From: Symbiodinium natans
Lineage: Eukaryota; Sar; Dinophyceae; Suessiales; Symbiodiniaceae
Direction: 5' to 3'
Length of the DNA stretch: 64,000 nt
NCBI GenBank assembly: GCA_905221605.1
Contig: CAJNDS010002814.1
Location: forward strand, 108,861 to 172,860
Shown here piece after piece: positions 1-10,668 of this stretch; position 1 is the first letter of the stretch; every line of letters starts with the position of its first letter. The notes below the pieces were generated by a model, which made no database searches, was not told where the DNA came from, and worked only from the letters and a program-made list of their open reading frames with translations. A program made the position numbers and the translations under genes.

Positions 1-58
1 TAGGGGTTTAGGGGTTTAGGGGTTTAGGGGTTTAGGGATTTAGGGGTTCAGGGCAGGC
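1..58 (+). repeat. TTTAGGGG octamer array at window edge
   Basis: Five to six copies of an eight-base variant (TTTAGGGG) of the telomere heptamer. The window appears to start inside an intron of the upstream GLTP-like gene copy, whose last exon follows at 205, so this is not evidence of a chromosome end. Confidence 0.85.
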
Positions 59-204
59 TTCAAGTTTTGCTATGGTTGTAAGAGGAGAACAGAAGATTTT
101 ATGAAGCTGTTCTGTTTAAGGCTTGTGGGGTTAAGAAGGTATTGGACTGTAGGGTTGTTGTTTTTTCGGGTACTTGGGCGTAGGAATGTCGGCCAACAGC
201 CGAG

Positions 205-265
205 GGTGCAGTGGATGGTGGAGCTGATGAAGAAGGAGGGGAAGTGGGATACCAAGAAAGCCTGA
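205..265 (+). CDS. Terminal exon of an upstream GLTP-like gene copy (partial)
   Basis: After an AG acceptor (203-204) the frame reads a basic C-terminus containing MVELMKKEGKWDTKKA and a TGA at 263-265. It is nearly the same peptide as the last exon of the GLTP gene at 7615-7675, and the following ~350 bases also match the 3' flank of that gene. I infer that this is the end of a tandem upstream duplicate whose other exons lie outside the window. The acceptor position is chosen by analogy with the downstream copy, where phase demands one base before GTG. Confidence 0.7.
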
Positions 266-690
266 GTCCCCGAATTCTTGAATCGAAGCAAATCGAACTG
301 AGGGGGTTTGGGAGCCATCCGTGCTCCCGTTGTCAGTTTCAAGGTGCCTCGGCAGTAGACCCGAGCCCGTGGTAGTGGAAGGACGCTGGGGTGTTTTTTT
401 GCTTCGGCCCTTCCGTGGTGGCCGTGGACCATCCACGAAGAGTGGTTATGGACCGCCCGCCGCCCGTACTGCCAAACAGCCCCCCTTGTACGTTTATTTC
501 AGTTTTGTTCTGCTTAAAGGCAGTTCCTTACAGTTGTACAGGCATCTGTTAAAGCACCTCGCCTCACTTGGCGGAGACGTCAGACTGCTGCCAATGCAGC
601 TGACCGCATTCATCGCCCAAGCCACGTCGCTCGTCCTTTGGGTTGCTGTCAAGGGGTCCAAACTCACGTACCAGAAAAAATGAGGAAAAC
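266..690 (+). repeat. 3' flank duplicated at 7676-8020
   Basis: This stretch shares long blocks with 7676-8020. Examples are GGACCGCCCGCCG, CCACGAAGAGTGGT, a CTGCTTAAAG...CAGTTCCTTACAGT block and TTGTACAGGCAT. The homology begins at the stop codon of the two paralogous exons and fades near 610 and 8020. It holds the 3' UTR or downstream sequence of the upstream gene copy; no protein reading is convincing. Confidence 0.7.
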
Positions 691-1434
691 TACACATGCG
701 TATTCTGGTAGCTGACTCTGAAGTTCCCTATCCAATAACCTGTCATCACAGCGACTTGCAGTGCAGGGTTTGGGCTTGAGGGTTCAGGGTTCATAGGGCA
801 AAGGGTTTATAACTTCCGAACGACCCAAACCCGAAACCCCAAAACCCCCCCCATGCCCTAAACCCCAAACATCCCCCAGCCCCAGAATCCTAAACCCTAA
901 ACCCTAAAGCCTAAATCCTAATTTTCTGAGATGTCTCCGCAAGTGATGTCGCTCTGGCCGAGTCCGACGTCACCAAACGGTTCTAGGGTATGGCTGGAAA
1001 AGGCTGCGGAGCGGTTCGCCTAGAAGCTTGAAGAGTTTTGGGGGGCGTCAGGGTTTAGGGTTTAGGGTTTAGGGTTTAGGGTTTAGGGGGGCTTTAGGGT
1101 TTGAGTCTTTCGGGGGTTTAGCTTTTTGCAGGGTTTGGGAGGGTTTTCGGGGCTCACGCACGGTCTCGTGAGTGTTCGGGAGGTTCCTGCAGTAAGGTAG
1201 TTCTCACGTGCTATCTATTGGTACATGAGGCCTTGCTGCAAGATCAAGCCCTAGACCCTAGACGGTTCAAACCCATCCTGCACACTTCAAGTCCCAAGAT
1301 CATTTAGGTTTGAGGCTTAGGGTTTAGGGTTTAGGGCTTAGGGTTTAGGGCGTAGGGTGGTGTGTAGAATTCCTATGACGGTAACTTCTGGATTCCGGTG
1401 CCTTTGGACCCCGCCCTCGCGCGGAAGCGGAACG
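691..1434. other. Intergenic spacer with interstitial telomere repeats
   Basis: Contains a degenerate C-rich block (about 820-910), a run of perfect TTTAGGG at 1046-1087 and another at 1316-1350. No coding island was recognised between the two GLTP-like genes. The promoter of the downstream gene should lie here, but no TATA-like or other motif could be identified. Confidence 0.5.
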
Positions 1435-4400
1435 ATGGGGAACACGACGTGCGTGGACACGAAAAGGATCCGATCTCCTCGTCCCGGTGATGGGTCGTTG
1501 GTTTGCATGTCGTGGCTTTCAGGTTCATGGTTGTGGGGTCCTAAATCCAAAATACCCTAAAACCCCTACACCCGAAACCCTAAACCCTAAACCCTCAACC
1601 CTAGACCCTAGACTCTGACCCTAAACCCTAAACCCTAAACCCTAAACCCTAAACCCTAAACCCTAGACCCGACCCTAGACCCTAAACCCTAGACCCTAAA
1701 CCCTAGACCCTAAACCCTAGACCCTAAACCCTAAACCCATCTAAACCCTAAACCCCCAAACCGAAGGGGACTCAAGAGGGAAGCTGGATGCTTCCCAGAC
1801 GATGCCGGATTTCCTGATACTGGTGCTGTTGCCGAACCATGGAACCCCAATCAGGGGTGTAGGGTTGAGGGTTTAGGGGTTTTCGTCCTGTGCCTAAGAA
1901 AGGACGGTTCAGGGATCCTTGCGGCGCTGCGGCACGGGGCTGTGTCTTGCTTCAACAGTTCGGGTCTGGGCAGAATCATCCTCGCACTCTGCGGACATCT
2001 GGGAAGTCGGGCCCTGAAATGGTAAGCTCCCGCCCTCCCCTCCCCCTGCCACGGGGTCCCCTCAATGCCAACAAGGGCAAAGGAATCACTGCAGCTCCCT
2101 CCTTCGCGTTTGGCTGCAAGACTTGCGCAGCTCCCCTGCCCTGTACGGCATCTTTCCAGCCGCAGCTCTTTGGCCACACTTGTGGGGGCTTAGGGGTACG
2201 GGGTCTGAGTTCTTTCGAAACTGCTGGGGAAGAGGGGAAAACAGAACTCGCAGGTGATTGAAGGTACAAAGCCCTAGAAGCATCCACCAACCTCATAATT
2301 CAGGGCCTACTCGTCTAGGGCCATTGAAGGTTTAGGGGTTGCAGGCCCAAGCTGCAACGTGCTTAAGTCGAGGCTCCGCCTCGGCAATGGGCAACTGCCA
2401 GGCAGCCGAGGCAGCATGGGCACTTTGTGTTTTGGTTATAGGGGGCGGGCTGGGTGTCATTTTGCCCCCTTGCGGCGCGCAGGTCGCCGTCCAGGAGGAG
2501 ATCGACGTGAGAAAGGGGCCCGCATCCCAGGCCGAGGCTCCTGAGCCCAGCTCCGCCGCGTCTACCGCCTCTCCGGCCTCTCCGGCCCCCGCTGTGGAAG
2601 AAGCCTCGCCCGGCCCCGCGCCGGTCGAAGCGCCCGCGGCGGAAGCTCGGCGCAAGGCAATCTGCTCCCTTCTTTGTGTTTTTTTGCGGTGTGCTTTGGG
2701 GAGCATTCTGCAGGGGTAAGGGGCCCCTAACATCCTGGACGCCTGGCATAAAGTTCCTGCACAGAGTCGAGGTCCCGGCGCAGCCCGAGGCGGCGGCCCC
2801 GGCTGAGGCGGCGAAGGCCCCGGAGCCTGAGGCCGCGGCTCCAGTGGAAGAGGCGAAGCCCGTGGTCCACGAGACCAGGCCTTCCCATTCCATCCGGAGA
2901 TCTTGGAGGGGTTTGTCTGCCGCCATGTCTTTATTTTGCTCACTTTCGCAGGTTCGGACTTTTGCTGGAGAGTCCCTCGGCTGCAGGTGATGGCTGTCAT
3001 AGGCCTCTTGTGAAGACGCCCTCGGCTTTTCGTTTGTTTTTGCGCCGCCTCAGAAGTGATTGGGTGCAGTGCATTCGTACCGCATTCATCTTCATGTGCC
3101 AGGAGAGAGATATACATATATATATATATGTATGTATATATATATATATATATATTTCAGCGATAGTCGTTTGCTCATATTATTTTGGAGTGTGCCGCTT
3201 CCCTGTTGCTACATTTGCTGCGCTGCCAACTCAGAATTCCACGCCTGCGAAATGCGCGACGAGTCCGGCGCCGTCACGGACATCGACATGGCCAAGTTCT
3301 TCGAGGTTGGGACCCCGGCTGTGTCTCAAATCACACAGTAGCCATAACCCTACACCCTAATCCCTAAGCCCTAAACCCTAAACCCTAGCAAACCCTAAGA
3401 TATAATAAAGGTTTAGGGTTTGGCCCTAACCCAAAACTCAAACCTTAAGACCAACAACCCTACACCCAACCTGAAGCTCTGAACTTGTGGGGGGGGGGGG
3501 GGGAGGAGGTTCAGAATCTGTTTGGGGGTTTGGGGTTTTACGGGCCTTGAGCCGACAGGGGTGTCGGGTTCAGGGTTTAGGGCTTTCGGTTTTACAGGTG
3601 CAAGGCTTAGGTTTTGCAGCCCGAGCCCAGCCACGCCCAGCCACCTTCAGCCCTAAACCCTAAACCCTAAACCCTAAACCCTAAACCCTAAAACCTAAAC
3701 CCTAAACCCTAAACCCTAAGCCCTGGTTTCTTCAGCACCGCCAGGCCTGTGAGCTCTATCGCACCTTGGTTGAGTTTGATTGGGGGCCGAAGGGTTGAGG
3801 GTCCAGCGGTGCTTGGGGTTTTAGGGTTTCAGGGTTGAAGGCCCTAGGGCTGAAGTGGCCTTCCAAAACCAATTCATTGATGCCTTTTTCTGTCCGTCTT
3901 ATAACAAAGATAGAGTTTGAATCAGTAAGATGTAGTAAAGAATAGCCTGGGACCTCCAGGCTTGAAAGTTCTGGGGGCTAGGGTTTAGGGTTTAGGGTTT
4001 AGGGTTTAGGGTTTAGGGTTTAGGGTTTAGGGTTTAGGGTTTAGGGTTTAGGGTACTCAGGTGACATGCTGTCCAAGCTTGGCTCGGCGGCCGGGGTGGT
4101 GCTGGGCGACATCACGACCAACCTCAAGAACTCCCGGGCTGCTCGGAAGCCCATGTAAAGCGTCGATTGAACCCTAAACCCTAAACCCTAAACCCTAAAC
4201 CCTAAACCCTAAACCCTAAACCCTAAACCCTAAACCCTAAACCCTAAACCCCAAACCCGTCTGGGGGGGGGGGGTGCTACTTGCACCTCTTGGGTCTCCT
4301 GTTTAGGGTAGCAGCTTGTACTTTGGGCCGAAACCCTAAACCCTAAACCCTAAACCCTAAACCCTAAACCCTTGTAAGAACCCTAAATCCTAAACCTTAC

Positions 4401-7400
4401 ACTTTAAAAACAAGGGGGGGGGAACCAAGCGCAAGACGGCCCAGGTGGTCTATGAGGAATCTCCGGAAGAGCGAAAGACGTTTTCTGGCTACCTGCCGCT
4501 GCCTTAACGCCGTTTAGGGTTTAGGGTTAGGGTTTCGGGGGTCCCACACCTGAAGCCCAAGGCCCCACCCCGGGAAAAGAATGCACACAAAAGTCAAGCC
4601 GTCAACAAGCAGGTGCCGTGTGAACGGTCATATGCCCCTGAGGGGATCTCCTCCCATGAGGGCCCCTCTACGCCCGTTCCCCATTTCCACCCGTCCCCGT
4701 GACATGGGACAACTGGCCAGCAATCTTCCCCAAAACCCCCAAACCCCTAAACCCGTGAACCCCTAAGCCCTAAATCCTAAACCCTAATACCCCCCGAACT
4801 TGAGATTATAATCGGGGGGGTACTATAATCTCTTGAGGACTGTCAGTATAAGGGTGAACATCCCAGTCCCCCAACACCTTCGCACCCTTCCAAGCCCTCA
4901 CAACCCCCTAAGCCCTAAACCCTAAACCCTAAACCCTAAACCCCAAACTTTAAACCCTAAACCCTAAACCCTACACCCTAAACCCCAAACCCCAAACCCC
5001 AAACCCTAGACCCTAAACCTGAGGAAGGCCCCCTCGGTTGCCAAGATCACCTGGCTCTTGAGGCCGCAGTTCCAACGGGGGGTTTTGAGGGGATGGGGTT
5101 CCCAAACCCCAAACCCCAAACCCCAAACCCCAAACCCCAAACCCCAAACCCCAAACCCCAAACCCCAAACCCCAAACCCCAAACCCCAAACCCCAAACCC
5201 CACACCCCAAACCCCAAACCCCAAACCCCAAACCCCAAACCCCACACCCCAAACCCCAAACCCCAAACCCCAAACCCCAAACCCCAAACCCCAAACCCCA
5301 AAACACCCCAAACCCCAACCCAAAACCCCAAACCCTAAACCCTAAACCCTAAAACCTTATACCCCAAAAGTAAAAGCCCTACACCCGAATGTAGGGTGCA
5401 GAGGCGTCAGGCTTCAGGGGAGTAGGTTGAGAGGGTGAGCGAGGGTCTGCGTCTTTTGCCCTGGCACCTGGGCACACTTTGTTGTTTTGTGGGGCAGGGG
5501 TTGCGAGCTCTTCCTGACGATGATCAAGCTGATGTTCACCCAGGAGGGTGGCAGCCCGGGCGTGGAGGCCTGTGACAGCCACAGCTGTCAGCACGATAGT
5601 CTGCAAAGGTCGAGTTCGACGCTTGTGTGTCCTAAACCCGATATAAACCTTACACCCTAAACCCCAAACCATGGTACCCTCATGTTTTGGCAGACCTGCG
5701 CTTTGTGTCACTTGAAGGGTTTGGGATGCTCAGGGTCGACATTTTTGAAGGGCTGCTTGGGTTTTTCAAGGGCTTCTTCGTGGCTCATCATGCCCTTCGA
5801 TTTTTGTTAAGAAGCGGTGGGGGGGGGGGGGAGGTTCCTTTTGGGTGTTTAAGGTTTTGTCTTGGGTTTTAGGGCTTTAGGTTTTGGGGGGGACACCGAG
5901 GGACTTTTCCAGGCCTACAAGCAGACCCTGATGCAGTACCACGGTTGGGCGCGGCACCTACTTGGGTTGAGGTTTTGGGGCCTAGGGCCTAGGGTTTGGC
6001 GCTTAGGGGTTTAGGGCTTAGGGGCGGGTTTGCTTTCGGGTTTAGGGTGTAGGGTGTCAGGGTCTGCGAGTCTTTGGTTGCGTGTTACGGGGAGCCGCTA
6101 CTACTTACGACGGCCACCTACTGCATGATCCCCTCACGGCAAGGCCTTTAAGCCCTTGAAACTCTACTATTCGTATTGGTAATTTTCCCGAAGTCCCTCG
6201 AAATCCTAAACCCTAAACCCGAAACCGTATGCTGACCCCAAATTCCCAGAATACCCTGAAGCCTGGGAATCCTTCGGTGGAGCTTTATTTGGGGGGGTAC
6301 CCCTCCTAGAGGCCAAAACTGCTCATTCGCTGCGCCGTTCTTGAGCCACCAACCCCCCATCCGCCCCCACCCGAGGGTTTAAAGCATCTGGGAAGTGAGG
6401 GCGACGGCCTGAACCCTAAAAGACAGTGCTTTGGGTAATGGCCTGTGAAAGGTTACAGCGGGTGGGGAGAAAGAAACCGGCACCAATGAAACTTGTTGGA
6501 CTGCATTGAAAACAAATGCCTTCGCGTGACACCCCTGGGGTGTGCAGGGGCGCCATTTCCACATGGTACTTGCCGCTCTAAACCCTAACCCCTAAACCCC
6601 AAACCCTAAACCCTAAATCCTAAACCCTAAACCCTAAACTCTAGACCCTAAACCCAAAACACCAAACCCCAAACCCTAAACCCTAAACCCTAAACCCTAA
6701 ACCCTAAAAACCCTAAACCCTAAACCCTCAGCCCAGATGCTGCAGAAGACGGTGAAGCTTGGCATGCGCGCCATGCCGGGGAAGGATGGCGTCATGAAGT
6801 CCGAGGGCCTGATCCTAGGCCCCCTCTTTTGTTTCCTGTGGTTTAGGGTTTAGGGTTTAGGTTTAGGGTTCAGGTTTCAGGGATTTAGGGCCTGATCCTA
6901 GGCCCCGTTTCTTGCGGTTTAGGCTTTTAGGGTTTTCGGGTTTTCGGGTTCTGGGTTTAAGGGAGTTAGGGTTTTAGGGTTTTAGGATGTTTGGGTTTTA
7001 GGGTCTTCGGGTTTCAGGATTTCAGGGTTTCGGGGTTTCGGGGTTTGCCGTTGGTAGGGGGTGTGGTTTAGTGCTCAGGGCTGAGTCTTGATAGAAGAAC
7101 CGTGATGGTTGCCGAGGCCCCAAGCCCAAAGCCCCAAACCCTGTTTGAACCCTCCATTTCTTGAACCTCAAGTCCGAAGTACACCCCAAGATTCTGAGTC
7201 CTTCTTGCAGGCGCGCTCACTTGGTGCCCAACTTGTCCCCTAAACCCTAAACCCTAAACCCTAAACCCTAAACCCTAAACCCTAAACCCTAAACCCTAAA
7301 CCCAAACCCGAAGCCCGAAACCCTAAGCGCTTGAGACTTCGGCAGGCGAGGTGTCGCCCGAGCAGAGGACGAAGCTCTGCGAGCGCGACGCGCCAGCAGC

Positions 7401-7675
7401 TTCCATTGCGGGGCTGGAAGTGCAGCCTGGGCTGAAGTTCAGGGTTTAGGGTTTAGGGTTTGGGGTTTAGGGTTTAGGGTTTAGGGTTTAGGGTTTAGGG
7501 TTTAGGGTTTGGGGTTTGGGGTTTGGGGTTTGGGGTTTGGGGTTTGGTCTTCAGGGTTTAGGGTTTCGGGCGTCGCCTTCTGCCAAGCCCTGTTGCAAAG
7601 CCCTGTTGGCTAAGGGTGCACTGGATGTATGAGAAAATGAAGAAGGAGGGGAGGTGGGACGCCAAGAAGGCATGA
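1435..7675 (+). CDS. Glycolipid-transfer-protein (GLTP/ACD11-like) gene, 14 exons
   Basis: Predicted to carry a GLTP fold, which moves sphingolipids or ceramide-1-phosphate between membranes. Exons that join in phase: 1435-1486, 1974-2005, 2483-2649, 2765-2878, 2952-2986, 3235-3305, 3745-3793, 4061-4137, 4430-4497, 5498-5573, 5913-5948, 6737-6806, 7346-7436, 7615-7675. They total 999 nt, or 332 codons plus stop. The start MGNTTC has the N-terminal Gly and nearby Cys typical of myristoylation/palmitoylation. An Ala/Pro/Glu-rich linker follows. The GLTP core is seen as [17 protein letters not shown]...[10 protein letters not shown] (the D...N sugar/phosphate-site region), then [12 protein letters not shown] joined to [10 protein letters not shown], whose W-x8-GM spacing matches ACD11-type proteins. 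Introns start GT, GC or GA, end AG, and are filled with telomere-like repeats. The first two exons and the 4137 junction are the least certain. Confidence 0.75.
1564..1755 (-). repeat. CCCTAAA/CCCTAGA array in GLTP intron 1
   Basis: About 190 bases of CCCTAAA units (TTTAGGG on the - strand) mixed with CCCTAGA variants. It sits between the MGNTTC exon and the second exon. Confidence 0.9.
3108..3153. repeat. (AT)n microsatellite
   Basis: An alternating TA/TG tract inside the intron between exons 2952-2986 and 3235-3305 of the GLTP gene. Similar AT tracts occur at 11295-11325, 29300-29342 and 35455-35481, three of the four close upstream or downstream of exon-like islands. Confidence 0.9.
3645..3725 (-). 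repeat. CCCTAAA array upstream of GLTP exon 3745
   Basis: About ten near-perfect CCCTAAA copies ending 20 bases before the exon that reads [11 protein letters not shown]. An example of the C-rich orientation next to a 3' splice site. Confidence 0.9.
3976..4053 (+). repeat. TTTAGGG array upstream of GLTP exon 4061
   Basis: Eleven perfect TTTAGGG copies ending seven bases before the acceptor of the exon at 4061. Here the orientation is G-rich before the exon, an exception to the commoner C-rich-before-exon pattern. Confidence 0.95.
4166..4253 (-). repeat. CCCTAAA array after GLTP exon 4061
   Basis: About 12 copies of CCCTAAA starting 30 bases downstream of the exon encoding the [10 protein letters not shown] segment. 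With the array at 3976-4053 it forms an inverted pair that brackets the exon. Confidence 0.95.
4787..4868 (-). repeat. Small palindromic dispersed element (relative of 61585-61680)
   Basis: The segment contains ATTATAATCGGGGGGGTACTATAATCT and then GGACTGTCAGTATAAGGGTGAACATCCC-like sequence. The reverse complement of 61585-61680 carries the same order of blocks (GTAATCGGGGGTAC, GGACTGTTAGTATA, GGGTGAACATCCC). I infer two copies of a short foldback element in opposite orientation. This copy lies in the intron between GLTP exons 4430-4497 and 5498-5573. Confidence 0.6.
5099..5300 (-). repeat. Homogeneous CCCCAAA (TTTGGGG) array
   Basis: About 27 tandem copies of a T-to-C variant of the heptamer, with two CACACCCC interruptions. 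It lies in the long intron between GLTP exons 4430-4497 and 5498-5573. Every frame stays open through it and gives GVWGLGF-type artefact reading frames. Confidence 0.95.
6581..6730 (-). repeat. CCCTAAA-rich block before GLTP exon 6737
   Basis: Degenerate to perfect CCCTAAA copies that end immediately before the acceptor (CCCAG) of the exon starting [10 protein letters not shown]. Downstream of this exon the repeats switch to TTTAGGG (6840-6960). Confidence 0.85.
7437..7614 (+). repeat. Last GLTP intron with TTTAGGG/TTTGGGG array
   Basis: The intron begins GTTCAGGG and is mostly TTTAGGG and TTTGGGG copies, ending TAAG before the last exon. The AA|G split codon across it is the only joining that keeps both flanking exons open. 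Confidence 0.75.
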
Positions 7676-8030
7676 GATGCTTTGATGCACGCCGGCTTTC
7701 CGCCCTTGATTTGGCGTTTCGGGAGCCTTCAGTGCACCATGTTCAGTATCCGCTTGGGCAGAATAGCCTCACTTGGTTTCCATCTTGTGCCCGGTTTGCT
7801 TTGGCCTGAAGTGGTGGTCGTGGACCGTCCACGAAGAGTGGTGATGGACCGCCCGCCGCAGACACTGCCCAAGAGCCGCTCTCTGTAAGTTTAGACCAGT
7901 TTATGCCAGTTTTGATCTGCTTAAAGCAGTTCCTTACAGTGGTCTTACAGTTGTACAGGCATGTTTCAAAACACCTCGTTATTGGCCAGAGGCGTCAAAC
8001 AGCGGCAAGTGCAGGCTTAAGCCCAAACCT
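7676..8030 (+). repeat. 3' flank of GLTP gene, duplicated from 266-690
   Basis: Second copy of the downstream block described at 266-690, including the CCACGAAGAGTGGTGATGGACCG segment and a TTGTACAGGCAT block. It marks how far the tandem gene duplication extends past the coding sequence. Confidence 0.7.
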
Positions 8031-9100
8031 CAAACGTGCATGAAGGTTGCAGATCGTGTGCGGGTCGGCCAATCTATTCACTTCGCTATCGACACCGCTG
8101 TCATATTGGCTCGCCGATGCTGGCGGCCGGTTCTGCTAGCGGAAGTGAAACCCTAAACCCTAAAACTCTCAACCTCGCCCCACCACCTGATGTTATTGTT
8201 AAGAATGACTGTATGATTACTCCTAGTATTAAGAATACGAATAATATCAGCATGAATGGTCTTGTTATCAAGAGCAAGAAATATGTGTATGATTATGGGT
8301 ATTGTTGTTATCATGAAGTGGAATATTTGCATCAATTTTACGATCATTTACGAGTATTATTAGTAGTATTCATACTATTCGTATTATGATGAGAATAGCA
8401 ATAGTAAGAATTCTTGTTAGTATTCTTCGTATGATTGCTGTGATGTAGGTGCTCCTCGCATCCTGTGGCTTTCCACCTCGCATCCTGCGACTTCGCGCTG
8501 CGGAGCATGGCAGTGGCTCCCCTAAACCCTACACCTCAAACCCTAAACCCTAAACCCTACGCCCTGAACTCAGGCCCTAAACCCCAAGCGCAGGTGGCTA
8601 CCCCCAGGGTTCCAGGGCAGGAGGACGCGGACCCCCTCGCCGCAGCGTGTCCAGTCATGCTGGTCCAGGCAGCCCCTCGACTGCCCTGGCCCCCCTCCTG
8701 GTCCTGCTAGCCCTGGCCCCCCCCACTTGCCTGGCCCGCCTGGCCCTGGTCCCCTGGCGCCAGGCCTGCCCCTCCACTTCACCCACAGCCGGCTGGTCCC
8801 TGACTGGGTGCCTGGCCGAGCCCGCCCCTCTGAAACTTGCTGCAACCCTCCCTCAAACTGCCTAAGTTTTTAGAAGTGGGCTGTTGTCTGAGTTTAGGCC
8901 TAAACCCTAAAAGGAATGGGTTTGGGTGGCTTTGCTGCCTTGGACGGCGTGGGGTGGGAGAAAAGTGTTAGATGGCCCTCCACAATCGGGCCAATGCTGC
9001 TTTTCGCACCTCACGAAGCTTTCGAGCTTGTTCCGAAACCTAACCTTCACAGCATCTACGCCCTAGCACAGCAAACCCTAAATCATAAACCCAAAACCCA
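8031..9100. other. Intergenic: AT-rich block, C-rich block, no recognised gene
   Basis: 8180-8450 is unusually AT-rich for this window, with degenerate ATT/AAT triplets (GTATTAAGAATACG style). 8580-8770 is C-rich with CCTGGCCC-type iterations. A similar AT-rich, ATT-iterated stretch recurs at 62750-62830. No exon with clear splice sites was recognised. Confidence 0.5.
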
Positions 9101-9292
9101 AAACCCTAAACCCTAAACCCTAAACCTAAACCCTAAACCCTAAACCCGAAACCCTAAACCCTAAACCCTAAACCCTAAACCCTAAACCCTAAACCCTAAA
9201 CCCTAAACCCTAAACCCTAAACCCTAAACCCTAAACCCTAAACCCTAAACCCTAAACCCTAAACCCTAAACCCTAACCCTAAACCCTAAACC
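9091..9292 (-). repeat. Long CCCTAAA array
   Basis: About 27 almost perfect CCCTAAA copies, one of the longest pure runs in the window. A short GC-rich island (9298-9355) follows and then a TTTAGGG run (9365-9420), giving the C-rich/island/G-rich arrangement. The island could be an exon, but its reading is not decisive. Confidence 0.95.
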
Positions 9293-10025
9293 TTTCATGC
9301 GAGCCGAGCCACGGATGGCCACGGCAACGAGTGCGCCAGGTTTCTTGGTCACCAATGGGTGGAGGGTTTAGGGTTTAGGGTTTAGGGTTAGGGTTTAAGG
9401 GTCTAGGGTTTAGGGTTGAGAGGGAAGTTCCGGGTATGCCTAAGCGCGAAACCTTTAACCTTAAGCCTTTAACCCTAAACTTGTGGTCCGCATGAGTAAG
9501 CGGCATACTGGAAACCAGCGGGGTGTAACGACAAAACCCTGGGCAAACATCCATAGCGGAAACTACTGGGAATCGTAGCGGAAACCAATCGGGACACCTA
9601 GCCGAAACCAAAGGGGGGGGGGGTGGAACAGAAGGGTGCAACATTAGGCTTTAGGCCTTTCTGCTTCAGGCTGGAGGTTTCATGAGGGGTTTAGTGTTCA
9701 GGGTTTTGGTTTTAAGCTTATAGGGCTCAAGGGTTCCGGGTTTGGATGTGGGTTAGGGGTTTGGGCTTCGGGGATAATGATTGGAGGTTTCTCGTGCGAG
9801 AAGTGTTTTGTTTGTCGTTGCAGGTTTCGCTGGCTTCCGTTTTGCCCGCGCCTGGTTTCCGTCACGTTTTCCTTGGTTTCTCTTACACTTTCCGGCCTGG
9901 TTTTCATTGCGCCCTGCAGTTAGCAGGCTAGTTGCGAAGATCCCCATGCTTGCAACTCCATCCCAACGTCAAGTCAAGTCATGGGTTTTCCCAGTGGAGC
10001 TCGGGAGTAAAGCCGACACCGTTCT

Positions 10026-10168
10026 CTATAGGGTTCTTTAGGGGGGGGGGGGGTTATGGGGGGTGGGAGTAGTGGGGGGAGTATTAGGGAACCTTGGGTT
10101 ACATACCAGTATTAGGGAACCTTGGGTTACATACCCCACTGAACCCCCTTCCTTTAAGAACCCTATAA
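10026..10168. repeat. Foldback element with internal 27-bp direct repeat
   Basis: Left arm TATAGGGTTCTTTAGGGGGG (10026-10045) and right arm CCCCCTTCCTTTAAGAACCCTATA (about 10143-10166) are inverted copies. The loop contains the block AGTATTAGGGAACCTTGGG...ATACC twice in tandem. It has the size and form of a small non-autonomous foldback transposon; no coding capacity. Confidence 0.65.
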
Positions 10169-10401
10169 AGCAGCTCCTCGATTCGCCTTCCAGCGCTGTT
10201 GTCAAGCGCCTTCCTGACCATGCCGAGTAAGCCGCTAAACCCCCAAACTTCTAAAGCCTAAACAACCTAAAACTCTCGAAGCTCCATCCCTCTCTGACAC
10301 TAAACCCTAAACCCTGGACCCTAGAGCCTAAACCCTAAACCCTAAACCCTCAACCCTTATCCCTCAACCCTGAACCCTCAACCTGAACCCTAAACCCCTA
10401 G

Positions 10402-10480
10402 CCGGAGGCCCGTGGAGAAAAGCCATGACTTGGCGCCGCCGGGTGCGGCGCCCTACCGGGACCGCGGGCGAAGGGAGTGA
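10402..10480 (+). CDS. Candidate terminal exon, function unknown
   Basis: Between a C-rich block (10300-10400) and a TTTAGGG run (10485-10514), an island opens after TAG and reads RRPVEKSHDLAPPGAAPY...RRE followed by TGA. High GC third positions and the repeat-flanked position match the assembled GLTP and SRP19 exons. No family recognised. Confidence 0.4.
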
Positions 10481-10555
10481 CTCGGGTTAGGGTTTAGGGT
10501 TTAGGGTTTAGGGCAGTTGGCATGGGGTGTGGGGTTGTAGAGTTCAGGGTTTGGG

Positions 10556-10668
10556 GTTTAGGGTTGTAGGGTTGTAGGGTTGTAGGGTTGTAGGGTTGTA
10601 GGGTTGTAGGGTTGTAGGGTTGTAGGGTTGTAGGGTTGCAGGGTTGTAGGGTTGTAGGGTTGTATGGT
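10556..10668 (+). repeat. GGGTTGTA octamer array
   Basis: About 14 tandem copies of an eight-base variant (GGGTTGTA) with one GGGTTGCA. Distinct from the heptamer arrays next to it, it shows local spread of a single variant. Confidence 0.95.

Noticed and set aside
1-60. Chromosome end (true telomere)
   Set aside because: TTTAGGG-type arrays occur in both orientations throughout 64 kb, and the first array is followed by a gene exon; nothing marks a terminus.
2332-3117. 261-codon - strand ORF
   Set aside because: Runs antisense through five GLTP exons and their introns; the + strand exons have phase-consistent splice sites and family motifs, while this reading is Ala/Pro-biased shadow sequence.
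5006-5345. GVWGLGF / NPKPQTP repeat ORFs on both strands
   Set aside because: They are translations of CCCCAAA heptamers and lie inside a GLTP intron.
8036-8389. 117-codon ORF in AT-rich block
   Set aside because: The reading is dominated by degenerate ATT/AAT triplets and CCCTAAA, with no protein-like pattern.
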